A DNA stretch of 64,000 bases from Taenia hydatigena. Its lineage: Eukaryota > Platyhelminthes > Cestoda > Cyclophyllidea > Taeniidae. The notes under the pieces are model-generated. The model searched no databases and was not told where the DNA came from. It worked only from the letters and a program-made list of their open reading frames with translations. The position numbers and the translations under genes are program-made. Numbering within the stretch: position 1 is the stretch's first letter; every line of letters starts with the position of its first letter. The stretch is from NCBI GenBank assembly GCA_036345935.2, contig JADWOT020000009.1, forward strand, positions 5,351,381-5,415,380. Direction: 5' to 3'. Positions 47,954 through 61,200 of this stretch are shown piece by piece.

Positions 47954-50900
47954 TTATACAAGGTAGACGTCATCGTAGTGATCCTCGTGGCGGCGGTGCT
48001 GGTGCTGCTGTGTGGACTGCATCTCGAGATCGGAGACGCCTTCGCTGGTCTCGCTTTCCTGCGGAGGAGGTGGCACCACCGGCGTGAGCGGTGCAGGCGG
48101 ATGGAAAGGACTGAACCAGCGCCACGAGAAAGGCCGTCCAAACACATTCGCCAGCGTCTCCCGCTTTGATATACGCGGCCGCGGGGTCCCTTTATTGCGC
48201 TTCAGACTCTCCACAGCCTAACAAGAGGAATGAATGACCGACATAGCCTTGGTGAGTCAAATAAGGAATCCCGATACTTCGTCAACAAAACAAAAATGTG
48301 GGACGAGGTGGAGGAAGTGAAACCAGGCTGGGTACATAGAGGTGGCGTTCACAGAGCAGAAAGCAAGTAAGATACTCTACGAAGTTGAGGGAGATAGAAA
48401 ACAGTGTAAATAGGAGTAAAATCATCTCAAATACAAGAAAAGTCATTTGCATATGCATATTAACTTTTAGATTTTCTAAGATTTACTTATTTATCTGGTA
48501 AACTAGCAGCTTAAGCAACCGTGACTTAAACATAGCACATAAACATTTGATGTATAAAACATCAAGGTTGGAAAAACAGAGTGGAAGCCCAAAGCGGGAC
48601 GTGGATGGACTTTTACGAATAATTTCCCAGAATAGTGACAGCGTAGTGTTGTGACTGCCAAAGTAAATCTACCCTGTGAGCAGCACATGCAAGATACCCC
48701 GGAGATCATATTAAAGGGAGGCTGTTTGCTATCACAATCGCAAATGCTTCAGGCGTTATGTGGATGCTCGAGTTAAGACCTTCGCGGTCTACAATGTAGG
48801 AGTTTAAAAGCGTGCGATCATGAGACATCAAGTTGCCAAAAGTTGATTTATTAAGCAGAGTGCCACTTGAGACCACATCATGAACAGTGACGTGACACTC
48901 GAAAATGCTAAAATAGCAGGCTTGTTGGGAGAACCACAGGCCAGAGAGTAATGGGATGCGCAATTCAAACAACACGAGCTCTGGAGCCACCTACGGTTCA
49001 AATTAATTTAAAAAATTATGCAACCGAAAGTTTTGAAAACGTGCTAATCAAATACGAAGTGAGTTCAAAATGAAACGAAAATAATTATATGCTAAACTCT
49101 AGGAGTAGGATTGAGAATTCAACTGCAATTATTTGTGTAAACTTAAATTAATTCTACCTCGCATTCTAGCTTGAATTGTCGACACAATAGTAAGCAGTGA
49201 TGAGTGTCGCGAACAAAAAATACATAATCCAATAGCCTAACTTATTGTGGTGGTGTAAAGTTAGTGACTAATTTTGTGCCGATTAAGAATAGTGCAAAAC
49301 TCCGGAAACACAGACTAATGATGCATAGCGTAACAAAGACGTATAAGAAAGCATTTCGCAAGCACAACTACAACCCGACAGCGCTAACGACTAGTAGAAC
49401 TAAAGAACTGAGAGTTGGCACCTAATTAACAGGAGAGCCGAGCGACACAAATGACAAAGGTGATTCAGCAATAAATGCAATTTGTGTTAGGCACATATGA
49501 AATTGACTTAAAGAAATTCACAGGAGGCACTAATATAGGGCGTCAAGCGAGAAAAACTCAAAGATGGACCAATCCAGAGTGATTTGAAAGTTGGTGGGAG
49601 CCTCAGACAACAGTGGAGGAAGAGGGGTGGAGAATGTTTGCAAAACCTACAGTTTCATCTTTGCAGATAGCACAGAGCTGGGTGCCCCCAATTGCGACGG
49701 TGAAGAGACCAAAGAGGACAGCCTCGAATCCCGCGCCGATGGCGAACATGGTGGAGGGGAGGGAGGTAGAGGAGGCATTGGTCGCACCAAACGACGAAAT
49801 CAGGCGGTTCTTACAGGTTGCTGAACGCATACGTACAAGCACATACATGCATACATACAAGTGCAACACACACATTCGGATCTGCCTTGCCAAAACAATA
49901 GTAATGGCGTACTTGTCGGAGTAAGTGCTAGCTTACTTTCAACTACCAATGCGATAACTCTACCATCTGTCCATATGATTGCATACCTAATGTCGATAAT
50001 GCGAGGTTATTCTTGATGGTCATAGAAAGTTTCAGTGGTTCGATTTGGGTTATTTACTGAAGTGACTACAAAAGTTTCTTCTCAGGTAAAGTTAATAGCA
50101 AAACAGACACCAACTACAGTGGAGTCAAAGATATAGTATTCTCTCACACATCCAAAATGCCTGAAAAAACATTCAGGCCGTGGACTTGGGGGAATTCTGT
50201 GTAAAAGTAGAACTGAACTACACATTTGGACACTAATAGAGACCAAAGAGCATCATTATATTTAGCTTTATCCGGTACGACTGGAACTACTCAACTGGCT
50301 AATTGGTAACATTCAAGCGTAAAATCAAACACCTCAAACGAACGCTAAATAGAGCAGAGTGCAGCGAGAGAAAGGATAAGTACACCACGACAGGGCACAG
50401 AGGTGAGCGCTATGGCACTAATAACAGATTTGGTACCCAGCCCAGTGCAGAGGAAGAGGTAGAAAAATGAGGCAGAGGAAAGGGAAAGGGAAGGAAATGG
50501 GGGGGGGGGGAAGGGGATGTGGTGGAATGCGACTCACGGTTTCGTCCGAAATGATCGACGATACTTGAGAGCACGACATGACGCTAGTGAAGAGACCGAA
50601 GAAGGTAGCCTCGGAGATGAAGAATATGTTGTTGATAAGAGACGCTGTGGCGCTGTAACTGCCTGGATATTCGCACTCTACGATAGTTCAAATCACGACG
50701 GAGAAGAGGACAAGAAACAAAATGAAACTAGGAAAGAAAATTTTAAGGATTTTATCAGCATTTTTGATCATGACTTGTCGCAGAGGATGAAGAACACGAG
50801 ATATTCAGGCAACTTGAAGAATGCCTTAACCCTCTTCTTCTTCTTCTTCCATGTTTAAAGTTTCAAACACTGTTGAAGGCCGCTCATTGCCAATGGAACA

Positions 50901-53900
50901 ATAGAAGATGAGGGATGACTCAAGACAATGCAATAATTGTGCAGTGAACAAAAGGGCAGGGATTAAACAAAGAAAAGAGTGGACTTCAAAATATTCGGGG
51001 AAGAAAATGTTGGTATTCACCTTGATGAATCAGGAGGGGACAGTGTGGGTATCATCTACTGGGCTGGGTTATTGGTGTTAATACTGCCAACGGTAGAAAT
51101 TAAACAAAATCCATCTACTGGTGTTAGCAATGCTAAACGCACTGTTTTTATTGTCTTTATGGGGCAAAAAAGAAGCCAAGCACACTCAAAAACTGAATAC
51201 ATAAATAAATACATAAACAGTCGCATGTAGAACAAGAAATGGACGACGCAGAAAGAATTTTGATGAATTTGAAGTTGTTTACATGGGCGATAAAGAGTCG
51301 GCTCATTGCTAAGCCGAATTTTTAATCCCAAGCGCAAAGAGTATACGCACGTTGGATGAGGTGATTCGAACGCAAACGACTAAACACATCTAACAAAAGC
51401 GCAGCAGCGAATTTTCGCTTTACCTCAAACTTTCGCTGTGTGTGGCTTTTCCCTCCTGACTAGCTTAAAATTAAAAAGTGTGGTCCTAAGGTGCAGGCAT
51501 TTGAATAACTCGCCACGCTCACCATTTAGCTTTGGGGTTACGTCATGAATACGTTGAGTTAAATATGCACCTTTCTATGACTGTAAGTGCTAGTAGCAAA
51601 AAATCAAGTATTACTGCGAGATTTGGCAGACTAGTCTTTCGGCTCTTACTTTTGTAAATGAAAACATAAGGCATAAAGGCAGAATGCAACTTACTTCCGA
51701 ATTCGGAGAAGCACGAGAAGAAAAAAGAGATGATGAGCGCCAATCCGGCGAGTGATTGTAGAAAAATGTATAACTGAAATGACGAAGTAAAAAGACAAAA
51801 GCTCGCAATTTCACCTTCTCTTAGAACGCCTTCAGGTAGCTATCTAAAATTAAGCTTCTCGGGTAGCCATAGGTCATGTGAATGCCAGTAGTTCAGTTCT
51901 AATTAAGCATTTGTTACTACCAACAGACAATCAGAAGCAGGAATGTGGGTAAATGGGCGTTGCTGAGCATTCATGGCACCGCAGATTTGCAGGACCCGAG
52001 GTAAAGTAGGCAAACTTGACGAAAAAAAGTACCATCAATCACAATGGTAAACTTCAACTAGGCCAAACAAACAACTCACATTAAAAAGTACAAAGAATTT
52101 TTGGTTTCCCTCGCCAACACAGTTGTTCACCCAGGGGCAGTGGTGGTCCATTTTCCGAACGCAACGGCGACAGCAACTGGAGGGAAAAGAGAGGGACTAG
52201 AAGCAACCACCGTATTGTTCAACACTAAGTTGCCTACCACCATTACTCTCACCAAGTCACATTTTATTTCTAGACCTCATTTTAATATCTCAGCACAGTG
52301 ATCAGAGGCCTGACGACGAAATAGGACGACACCAACTTTGCCAACGGAATAAAAGCTAAGGCAAAAGTCTACCTGCAGTGATGCGCTCGGTCGGGTTTGA
52401 TACAGAGGCACTTTGGGCAGCGTACCAGGGGTGTATTAGAACCGGACGCGAGGTATATTCGCATAACAGCATCACGAGTTGCGTTGCCTAGACGCACTGT
52501 GCCCTGAAAGGAAAAGAAAGAAATAGTCAACACATGGAATTCAATTGCAGCTCACTCCAAAAAGTGCCTTGGGGAGGTCTCACATTGAAGTATGTGGAAA
52601 TATGTGTGGAATACGTGTATATAAGAAAAAAGGAAGATTAATTAAGCTCATGCGAAGTGATTAAGGTTTACCTAAATGCCTTGAGAGATATTCGAGAAGT
52701 CAAAATTTATGTATCGCTCGCTGTCTACTAAGCCACAAATGACGTGCACTAGAAACTTTAAGCTGGAATGTTAGTCTTGAATGGTCCTTGACTGAACTGA
52801 AGTTCCACTAACACCACGGCGAGTTTTACCTTCTCTAAGCTGAAATAGCCATATGATTAATGATGTCAATCAGAAAGAACTGTTTACTAGAGAACACTTT
52901 TAATGAGTGGGATAGCATGTTAGCAGTGAGAAAGAGACAACTGAAAGCAGTATGTGGCGAAGGGTTTCCTATCGATAGATATTTTCTGCATTCAAAGCAG
53001 ATCACAAAATAAGAGGACTCGCGTGAAAATCTATCTACACTCCCGGAAGATATCAACCCGGCGTATTTATTGAAACACCCAATCCTACATATTTGAGCAG
53101 TAAATTGCTGGTCAGAATGTCCTTAGCCTACGTAAGGGTTTCTCACAGATAAAAGGCAATAGATTTGACTTAACCAAGAAAGGCTACTGAATAAAAATAC
53201 ACTAAGCTGTGGAGAAAAAGGGTAAAGGGATGGGCAAGCAAAACAATGAGCTATTTTGCGAAGAAAATTACATAAAATAATATAGAATACTAGATAAAGT
53301 AGGTGGATTTAAATAATGAAGACCAGGAGTTGGTGATTTCTGAAGTTTAGAAAACCAAAGCGCTACGCTCCCTTAAAATAGTTAAAATAAGATCGGAATT
53401 GAAAATGGAATCAGGGAACAGCAGGTATCTTTCGTCGAGCCTAATGTGAGAATAAACAGAGAAATATTTCGTACAATACATGAAGAAAAGTGGTTACAGA
53501 TTTTGATCACTGAATTCTCCAGAGAGCAATGCACAGTATGGTAGAGAAACCGAACATTTATGACGTCACTTTCGTAAAAGTAGAAGTTGTGCCTCAATTG
53601 AAGCACCCAAGGGCGCGGTAACAATTTTCACGAAAATGTGAGCAGCACCTCCAAAGCTGTGTGATAAATTATAAATTTAAAATTGTGGCACATTCTCAGT
53701 TATCCAAGCAACCAGGTAACAAATAAAGTAAAGCTTTTCTGGAATATGGCGAGGAATGATACTACCAAAGGACTAAGTGGGCACCAAATCCGACAATAGT
53801 GGGTAACAGTTCAGTGGAAACATCTGGATATCAACATGTGTAATTCAGGCCTCAAATTGAGTGAATTCGGTAATTGCCACGAACTCCCATGTCTTTGGGC

Positions 53901-55435
53901 GTCGCCAACTATTGGCTTTTATTACGGAATACCTGTGGAAGTAGAACAGCCAAAAATCACCAAGAGCAAAAGCCTTGCTATATTTCGACAGCAGCATCGA
54001 ATCGCTAAACAAATTCAAACTATCAATCATAATCTGACGAACACCTTTTCCCAGGGGTGATATCGATTCAGCACTATCGTGATGAACGCACCTCAATGAA
54101 GGAATTGAAACAAGTGGCAGGATTCAATCTCCTTCATGCACAGGAGAGAAGCACTTTCAGTGGGTTGAGTCGCGGATAATGCAGAGTTAGTAAAGTAAAT
54201 CTTGGTACATTCCGAAAAAAGCGAAAAGGCAGGTTAAAATCGAGATTTGATATGCCGCATTTGGAGGCCAGAGACTCTACTCCAAAAAAACATTGTGGTG
54301 AAATGAAAAGCACTTTGAAAAGAGCGGATAATACATCCACTCCGGCAATAATTAATGGCACGGTAAGAGAATGAACCCACATTTGAACGAAAAGAAATTG
54401 AGTAAAGCAGTAAGCCTACCGCCATCACGTGCCAATGAATCGAAAAGCTCCTTCGTGAAAACAAAAATCACTGCTAAAAATTATGTTGAATCAACGAAGA
54501 CGAGCATAACCTCTCAAAGAAGAACATGGAGTGATGGAAAGGGATGCGAAGAGCATTATTCTGGGGCTGCAGTAGGTTTTAATTAACAACCCGTAGCAAG
54601 GTCTTAAATAGGAATACTCTCCAGAAGTTCATGCTTACACAAGTAAGTTCTTATGATCGTTGTCTAAAACTAATATTTTTAAGCTAGTAATTTGATGCAA
54701 AACTAATAAGATTGTACATGAGTGGCAAAAAAGGACAAACAATGATCTCAAATCAGTTCCATATCGGAAGTATTGTATTTGAATGTCAAACAAATGGTAA
54801 ATTGAGTTAAAACTTACTGGATCGGTAAAAACAGCTTTAAGATGTGAGACAACGGCGAGGAGAGCAAATATGTGATAGATAAAACCGAAGGTCCAGGCGA
54901 TTACAGCGGAAGGGAGTTGCGGCAAAATAATGCAGGCAACAACGAACTCGCCATAGGCAATGAGGAGCCAAGTAAAGACCATACAGACGCATCCAGCACA
55001 GTCACGCACGAACCAGACAACACCGAAAGGCAAGGGAAAGCCGTTTTCGACATTTGTGGCCATCTTTTGTGGGGGTGGAGGATAACGAAGACGACAGAGC
55101 TTCCTCCATGGACTCAAGCAGTCACAGAGATCACCAGGTGGTCGTCGCATGGTGAGAAGGTGTTGGGAGGCCTCTTCGTCCCACTTGTTGATGTCAACCT
55201 CTTTGTGACCACGGTAACGAGATCCCGCTGTGATGACGGGAGGGAACGTCGACCCAGAAGCTACGCTATCGGACTCGCCGTTAGCATCCATGAGGTGATC
55301 ACTGGCTCCATAATTAGTCACACCTTGGTTACCACTATTATTTGCCATCGCAGAGTCTTGGAGATGTGAGGATTCACTTTTACGGGATGAGACCGAGCCC
55401 CCCTCGGGTAAGCGGACAAATGGAAACCGGTTCAT
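47954..55435 (-). CDS. DHHC palmitoyltransferase, ZDHHC3/7 (GODZ) type
   Basis: Golgi multi-pass membrane enzyme that attaches palmitate to protein cysteines. Exons on the minus strand: 55435-54818, 52503-52373, 52176-52080, 51773-51695, 49820-49651, 48217-47954; 1359 nt, 452 residues. After a Ser-rich N-terminus of about 130 residues come two membrane segments (starting [13 protein letters not shown]), the DPG motif across the first junction, the Cys-rich domain [15 protein letters not shown], then [20 protein letters not shown] with the catalytic DHHC, and NQKFFVLF. A third segment ([15 protein letters not shown]) and a fourth ([16 protein letters not shown]) follow, then [13 protein letters not shown] and the C-terminal AVESLKR and [12 protein letters not shown], matching the FGHPFSLGWASPF region of human ZDHHC3. 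The N-terminus and Pro/Gln-rich tail are longer than in mammals (about 300 residues). Large introns (52504-54817, 49821-51694) show nothing else. Confidence 0.95.
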
Positions 55436-57017
55436 TATGTTCTAAAGTATAAGACAAAGTCAGGTGAAATTTACCTAACAGGTGATTGCGGAAGAGGGAG
55501 ATGATATTTGAGCACGTGGTATCGAAGGCATCCAAGACATCATGTGATGCGAACAAATAGATGAAGAGTAAAGTGCTAAAATAGCGTCTTCAACGACCCG
55601 ACTTTCATCTATTATTGCGCAGCCTCATGACTAAGTGCATAAATATGATAGTAGTAACTGGGAGTCATGAAGTTAAGGATCCGAATAAAAGAGCTGAATA
55701 CCAACCCATGTCTTCCAGGTATCTAAAAAGTGAAAATGACCTCTGGTCGCTAACCAGCACAGTTATACCAAACCCTTAGGAAGATTGAAGAGCCTATGAA
55801 AAGGCAAGCTACATCATGAAGTCAGCAAAAAGCTTTCGCATATTAACTTTCGCACAAATGTCACTCCCCCTAGAGTGAAGTAGCTAAAAACCAAGTCAGC
55901 AGGATAAAATGAGTGGGTTCATCGAAGCATTCTAAGCCAAGAAACCAGCCTCTGAAAATGTATACATCTCAGACATTTTTATAGAAAATACATTACCACG
56001 AAACTCCATCACTATAATGAAAACACGCCTCACGTACAATAAGGATCCAAGTGATACTAATAGCATCTCAGGCTAGTAAATGGACTGATACAGGCTTTGA
56101 CTTGAAGGTCCATACTACTAATAATTACAGGAAGAAAAATAAGGCTACCTATGGAAGAAAACCACAACATTTGATATAGAAAGCAACGAAATTCAAACTC
56201 TGACTAGACCAACTCAGACAATATCCTTTCGAGATAAGATTTTTACGCCTATACGAAATGTGTGCCACCGTTTACCCACGAAGTCGATTGCGCTTATTTT
56301 ATGCATACACAACTTTTCAACAAGTAACATTATAGATAATACAATTGTGGCTATATGACAAAAGTCAATGATGAAAGAATGCATCCATTCAAAGCATCTT
56401 CTTGACGTAGCTGAAAAAAATATCAAGAAGTGCAAAGTGCTCACGATGGCGAAATTCCGTTACAAATAACCCCATCGGTTAAAGAAACTAAAATCGTTTT
56501 TGCCTCTTTAAAATAAAGGTCAACTTAAAATTACAAAACCATGTAGACCACTTTAAACAAATGAGGAAAAGTAGTACTGCAACCTAGGGAAGATTATACG
56601 CATTGGGAATCATATACGATTTTCAAGAAAGAGAGAGGTGTTACTCAAAAAGCTAGGCACACAAAATTCATATACGACAACACAATTTCTGCGTAAAGCA
56701 TGTGAACAAAAGGAAGCCAATACAACTGAGGAAGTATTTGGGAGGGATCAGAGTGAAGCCATACCAATTCTCGGATCACGCGCCACAAAGGTACCAACTA
56801 CGATTTGGCTAGAGGGTACGTTGTCAACCAATCGTGTCGTAGAAACCAGCATGTTTTTTTGAATAAAAATGCCGTCACTTTCAACACAGATACAGTTCAT
56901 GTTTATAAACCGCATATCAGTAATTATCTTGGGGGCGCACAGAAACCTACGCTACTTACATTAAGAATCTTCAAGAATAATTATTCGAAAATGGGAAAGA
57001 TTTATTAACGGTACTAC

Positions 57018-57150
57018 CGTAGCAGTCCGACACTTCTCCGACGATAAAAGAGGGCATAGCACTCGGGCAGAATATGTGAATTTGGCAGCGGAAGGATTTA
57101 TGACTACAAGACACAACCTAGATAACCGGCCAGTATAACCGAGATTCAAA
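57018..57150 (-). repeat. weak TRIM-family LTR remnant
   Basis: CGTAGCAGTCCGACACTTCT, then AAAAGAGGGCATAGCACT, then GCAGAATATGTG follow the LTR edge order with many substitutions. The match fades after about 130 bp. Confidence 0.35.
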
Positions 57151-57414
57151 TGAACAAATAAGTGTATTTCAGCTATACCAAATGGAAAATATGGTAACAA
57201 AACAAGCAGTGGATGTTATATAGAACAAGAAATGCCGATTCTGTGTTATAAAACCGTAAAATTCTAAGTTTTTATACGAAATCTCTCCCATTATGTAACA
57301 TATGGCAGTTTGCACAATCAAGTTCTTGTTCAAAGCACAAAGCTATGTAAAACTAGACCAAATATAACGTTACAGGCCCTACAGTTAGGTGCTTTAGGTA
57401 GGATTCTAATTGTC

Positions 57415-57565
57415 TCGCACCTACACGAGGACGAAAGAAGGCATAAAGTTTGAATAAAATGCGTGCATACTTAACATGTAAACAAGCTTGGACTTTGTGG
57501 CATGGCTCCGAGGTCAACTCACTAGATGAAGGTACAACAATGGGACCCCAAAGCCATTTCAACCA
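57415..57565 (-). repeat. degenerate TRIM-family LTR
   Basis: CGAAAGAAGGCATAAAGTTT, then ATGCGTGCATACTTAACATG, then TGGCATGGCTCCGAGG follow the LTR order. It ends CAATGGGACCCCAAAG, the same variant edge as the fragment at 25,930-26,060. Confidence 0.5.
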
Positions 57566-58287
57566 CATTTCAGGGGAGTTTTAGAACTAAAAAGCATCAT
57601 GTTCAAAACGTAGGTACACTTGAATAGCTTGCTTATTTGATAAACTTCATGTCTGGTAATGCGAGCACTCCAGTCTTCCGGTCTCTTGCTTGATGTTTAA
57701 ACCAAAATACAGTTTCTGAACCCCCCTTACGTTTATGATACTGCATTCGATGCTTGAATTCTCGTATAGATTTAAGGTACAACAAATCTGTGAGCCAATA
57801 AAGTGAACATTGACATCATAAATATTAGTTTCATTGTTACGCAGTTGGGTCCTGTAGCACTTTGGCGATTTCAGGGACTTGTAACCCTACTGTCTGATAT
57901 GGTACAGAGGCAACAAGCAAGAGCAAGACGCACAAGTCTTTGTTTGTTGCGTGTTTATGTATCTGGCAGAAAATTATCGTAAAATGTAAATTTTAGCATA
58001 AACGTCCGCAATAATAATGAAACTGTTCACCACACCAAAACTCTTCAGAATACTTTTTAGTGAAAATTAGCTTTGTTTATTAATTTTGCTTTCGCGACAG
58101 TTATTCTGCAGTTCAAGGTCAGAGCGATTGTTCATTCACCTTTTGTGAGGCGGGTTCTTCGGTATCGTGGGCGTATGGAGCTGTCGAAGGTACTGCCTTC
58201 CACGCGATGCCTCTAGGTTTATTGTTTTAGAAGAAGAAAGTCTTTAATTCTGGCGGAATAACAGGTGGTTTCCAAGGCAACCTAAGG

Positions 58288-61200
58288 TAGTTTAATTTGC
58301 GTTTTCTTTCGGATTGGTTTAGTCCATCTTCAGAAGATGCTGTGAAATTTGTGCACTGTGTTCTTGATGCGCTTTGCTCAAACCCTCAAAATCAAACCTT
58401 TAAAGAGGATATAAATCTCCTTAGTTTTTTGGTTCGCACTGAAAACACCTTTACGCATCATCCTTACTTATACGTAGAGGCTCTCGGCGATGAACTTCAT
58501 GGTATGCAAATAACATTGCATTACCTAAATGTACTATGAGGTTTTATGATTGAACATTCTTTGCTGGTGTATTACTCATAAGACTAGATTGAGTTTATCT
58601 TTGTGCTCATGGTTTTGTTCAATCTCACTTTAGATTTCGCGGCTTGGTGCCTTCATTGTTTTTTGTTGATAGGGACGCATAGTCCCCACCGCCACGTTGA
58701 CTCAGTTTCTTCTGCTATCAGCAAGCTTATTCTAATGCTTGAACGATACACGATTTCCGACGTGGATTCTCTAATCAATTACTTAGTTTCTTCATCGTTC
58801 AGTAGGTTTTCACCCAAATGTGTGTTACTTCTTATCATAAGTCTTATTACATCGATTGTCTCAATATGATGATGAGCTCGATTCCAACTCTTCTGCAAAG
58901 TTCAGCGTCGCACTCCCTATCCCGCTAAGTCGTTTAGAAGTAAAAGTAATGGTGAGTTTTTGTAGTTTTGCATCTGACCCAATCTAGAATGGTACCATTA
59001 ACCTTCATTTCTGTCATATCACATTTACCTCTGTTGATGAAGTGTACAATTTTATGACCATTATTTGGTAAGATTCTCGTAGTCAATATGTGACATTTCG
59101 TCAGCTGTGTAACATCTGTATGTCTGTCACGATTTCTGGCAATGCGACCACCTCTTGCGGAACGAGTTTTTCAAATGCTGCTAGGAATTATTGAGTTGGC
59201 TGATATGAACGGCAAATTGGTAAGCTCTGGGAATCCGTTTTTATATATAAAGTGGAGCAAGCGATCGAATGACTTATTTGCTTTATAGGCTTGTGTTAGA
59301 GCTACGGTTAAATGTTTGGAGACTGTGACGTGTTTGGGGTCGTCACATATGTCCACTCTTATGGATAAAATATTAATGCTCTTATCCAGAAGCTTGGAAT
59401 GTATTTCGTTTTTAAGCGAGTTGGATGATCAATCCATCATTTTATTCCACAAGCGAAGTGGACCGAACAACCTCGTTAAGATGTGCTGTAATCTTATTAG
59501 GAGGGTTCAGCACATCCTTTCGAACATAGATAACAGTTGGAATGATTTCTCGAATCAGCGCTTTATGGAATTAATCTTGGTATGCAGATCGCCATTATAT
59601 GGCATTATTCACCACTTTAGGCTTGCAAATCTTGCCTCCTTAACTTCCCGAATCAAAAACTACCCCACAAGACGGATCTCATGATAGCCATAATGGATTT
59701 CTTTTGCCAAGATTTGGTTCACAATTCTGAACTCAAAAATGTCCAGCTGGAATTGGTTAAAGTGCTTGCCCACGACAAGACCGCCTTAAAAGCCATATTG
59801 CATGAGGATACACTAGACCTTGGCTGCGAACACAATGAAACGTTCAGACGTCAAGTATACCAATGTTTCGACCAGTTTTATTAAAATAGGCTGTCAAGTT
59901 TTTTTCCACTGGATTTGGACGAATTGGAATGGAGTCGGTGGATTCCATATTATCTGAAGTCGGTTTGATGTTTGTCTCCGAAGAGCTTACTGATTGGCCT
60001 TCTCTGTCTTTGATGGTCTCAGCCTGTCTTCAGTGTGCCGAATTTGGTCAACAGTAAGATTGTCGGCTTTCCTGTTCACATTATTGCTAGATGGAGAGAA
60101 TCTGCATCGTCCCTGGTCGATCTTGTGTTTCCTATGCTGATGAAAACATTTAACTCCACAACCTTGGACTTAGATTCCAACTTTTGCGATCTAATTGGTC
60201 GAATCAATTTATTAATGAGCATTCTTAATGCTTCACTAGCTCACGACTTCATTATCGACTTAAATGAAAAGGGATTGAAAAAACTATGGAATTTTTTCAA
60301 GGATATTTCCGTAGGTTTTTAAATTTGGATGAATTTTTGTCAGTATTTGTCTGAGAAAAATGACTTTCTCTTGGGGATTTCCCTGCAAGTTGTTGTGCTT
60401 CTGTTGATATTTTCAAAGAGGAAAAGCTTTGAACTCCCACTGGATTTCCTACCGAAACTGTTGGAAAAAGTATTGGCTCATGGAAATCTGTACTGGATAA
60501 ACGATGCTTCAATGCGTGACAGAAAGGCATGGGGATCAAGTATAGTCCTACTTATTGAGATGACATTAAGGTAGGCTCTTATGATGCTAGAGCAAAGCTT
60601 TGATCACTGCTGATTTTTGGTAAATCAACTTTATTTCTGCTTCTTTGAGTTCACTTTCTGCGCCTGGGGAAGCTTCAGGAAAAGTGGCAGAGGGGATTTT
60701 CGAATTAGTGAAAACTGCCATATGCTTGACCTGGTCTCCGGCTGATAACGGGAAATGCACAGGATGTTCGACAGATGAGTCCTTTGTGTCCCGCTTCCAA
60801 CCTCTCGGGCTGGCCACCGTCCTCCAAATCATGAATTTGGAATGGCTCGATGGTAATGCCTCTCAGCCTTCGCCTACTCCTTCACGCAAAATACAGCTGG
60901 CTTCACACGCAGTCCAACATATATCATGGGATATTTGCAGCAGTGCGGACATTACCAATCTCACAGAATTTGTCGTTAGATTGATCAAAAAGGTTGATCC
61001 TTTATCCGTTACGTTCCTAAGGTGCGTTGCGACTTTTCCCATAATTGTCCGCCAGCTAAAGTTCGACCTTGATACCGCTAGTATCTATTTAAGAAGTGAA
61101 AATTGAAACCACTATCGAACGTATATCGCATTTCACTACCTCATTTGACATAACTTTACAAATAATTTTATAATGTTGCCAAGACTTTACGCTGGTTAGT

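Larger units (their letters stand above)
55436..58287. other. gap between the DHHC enzyme gene and ATR (divergent)
   Basis: About 2.8 kb holding both upstream regions. Two weak TRIM-family LTR remnants are listed separately. An ATG at 58,172 followed by four codons and a GT donor could be the first ATR exon, but it does not join in phase to the next clear exon. Nothing else recognised. Confidence 0.45.

Noticed and set aside
54872..55369. 165-codon plus-strand open frame
   Set aside because: It is the antisense shadow of the first DHHC enzyme exon.
59670..59690. Apparent frameshift in ATR where one open frame stops and another starts with a 4-nt overlap
   Set aside because: A 41-nt intron (59,580-59,620) puts both parts in one frame without any frameshift.
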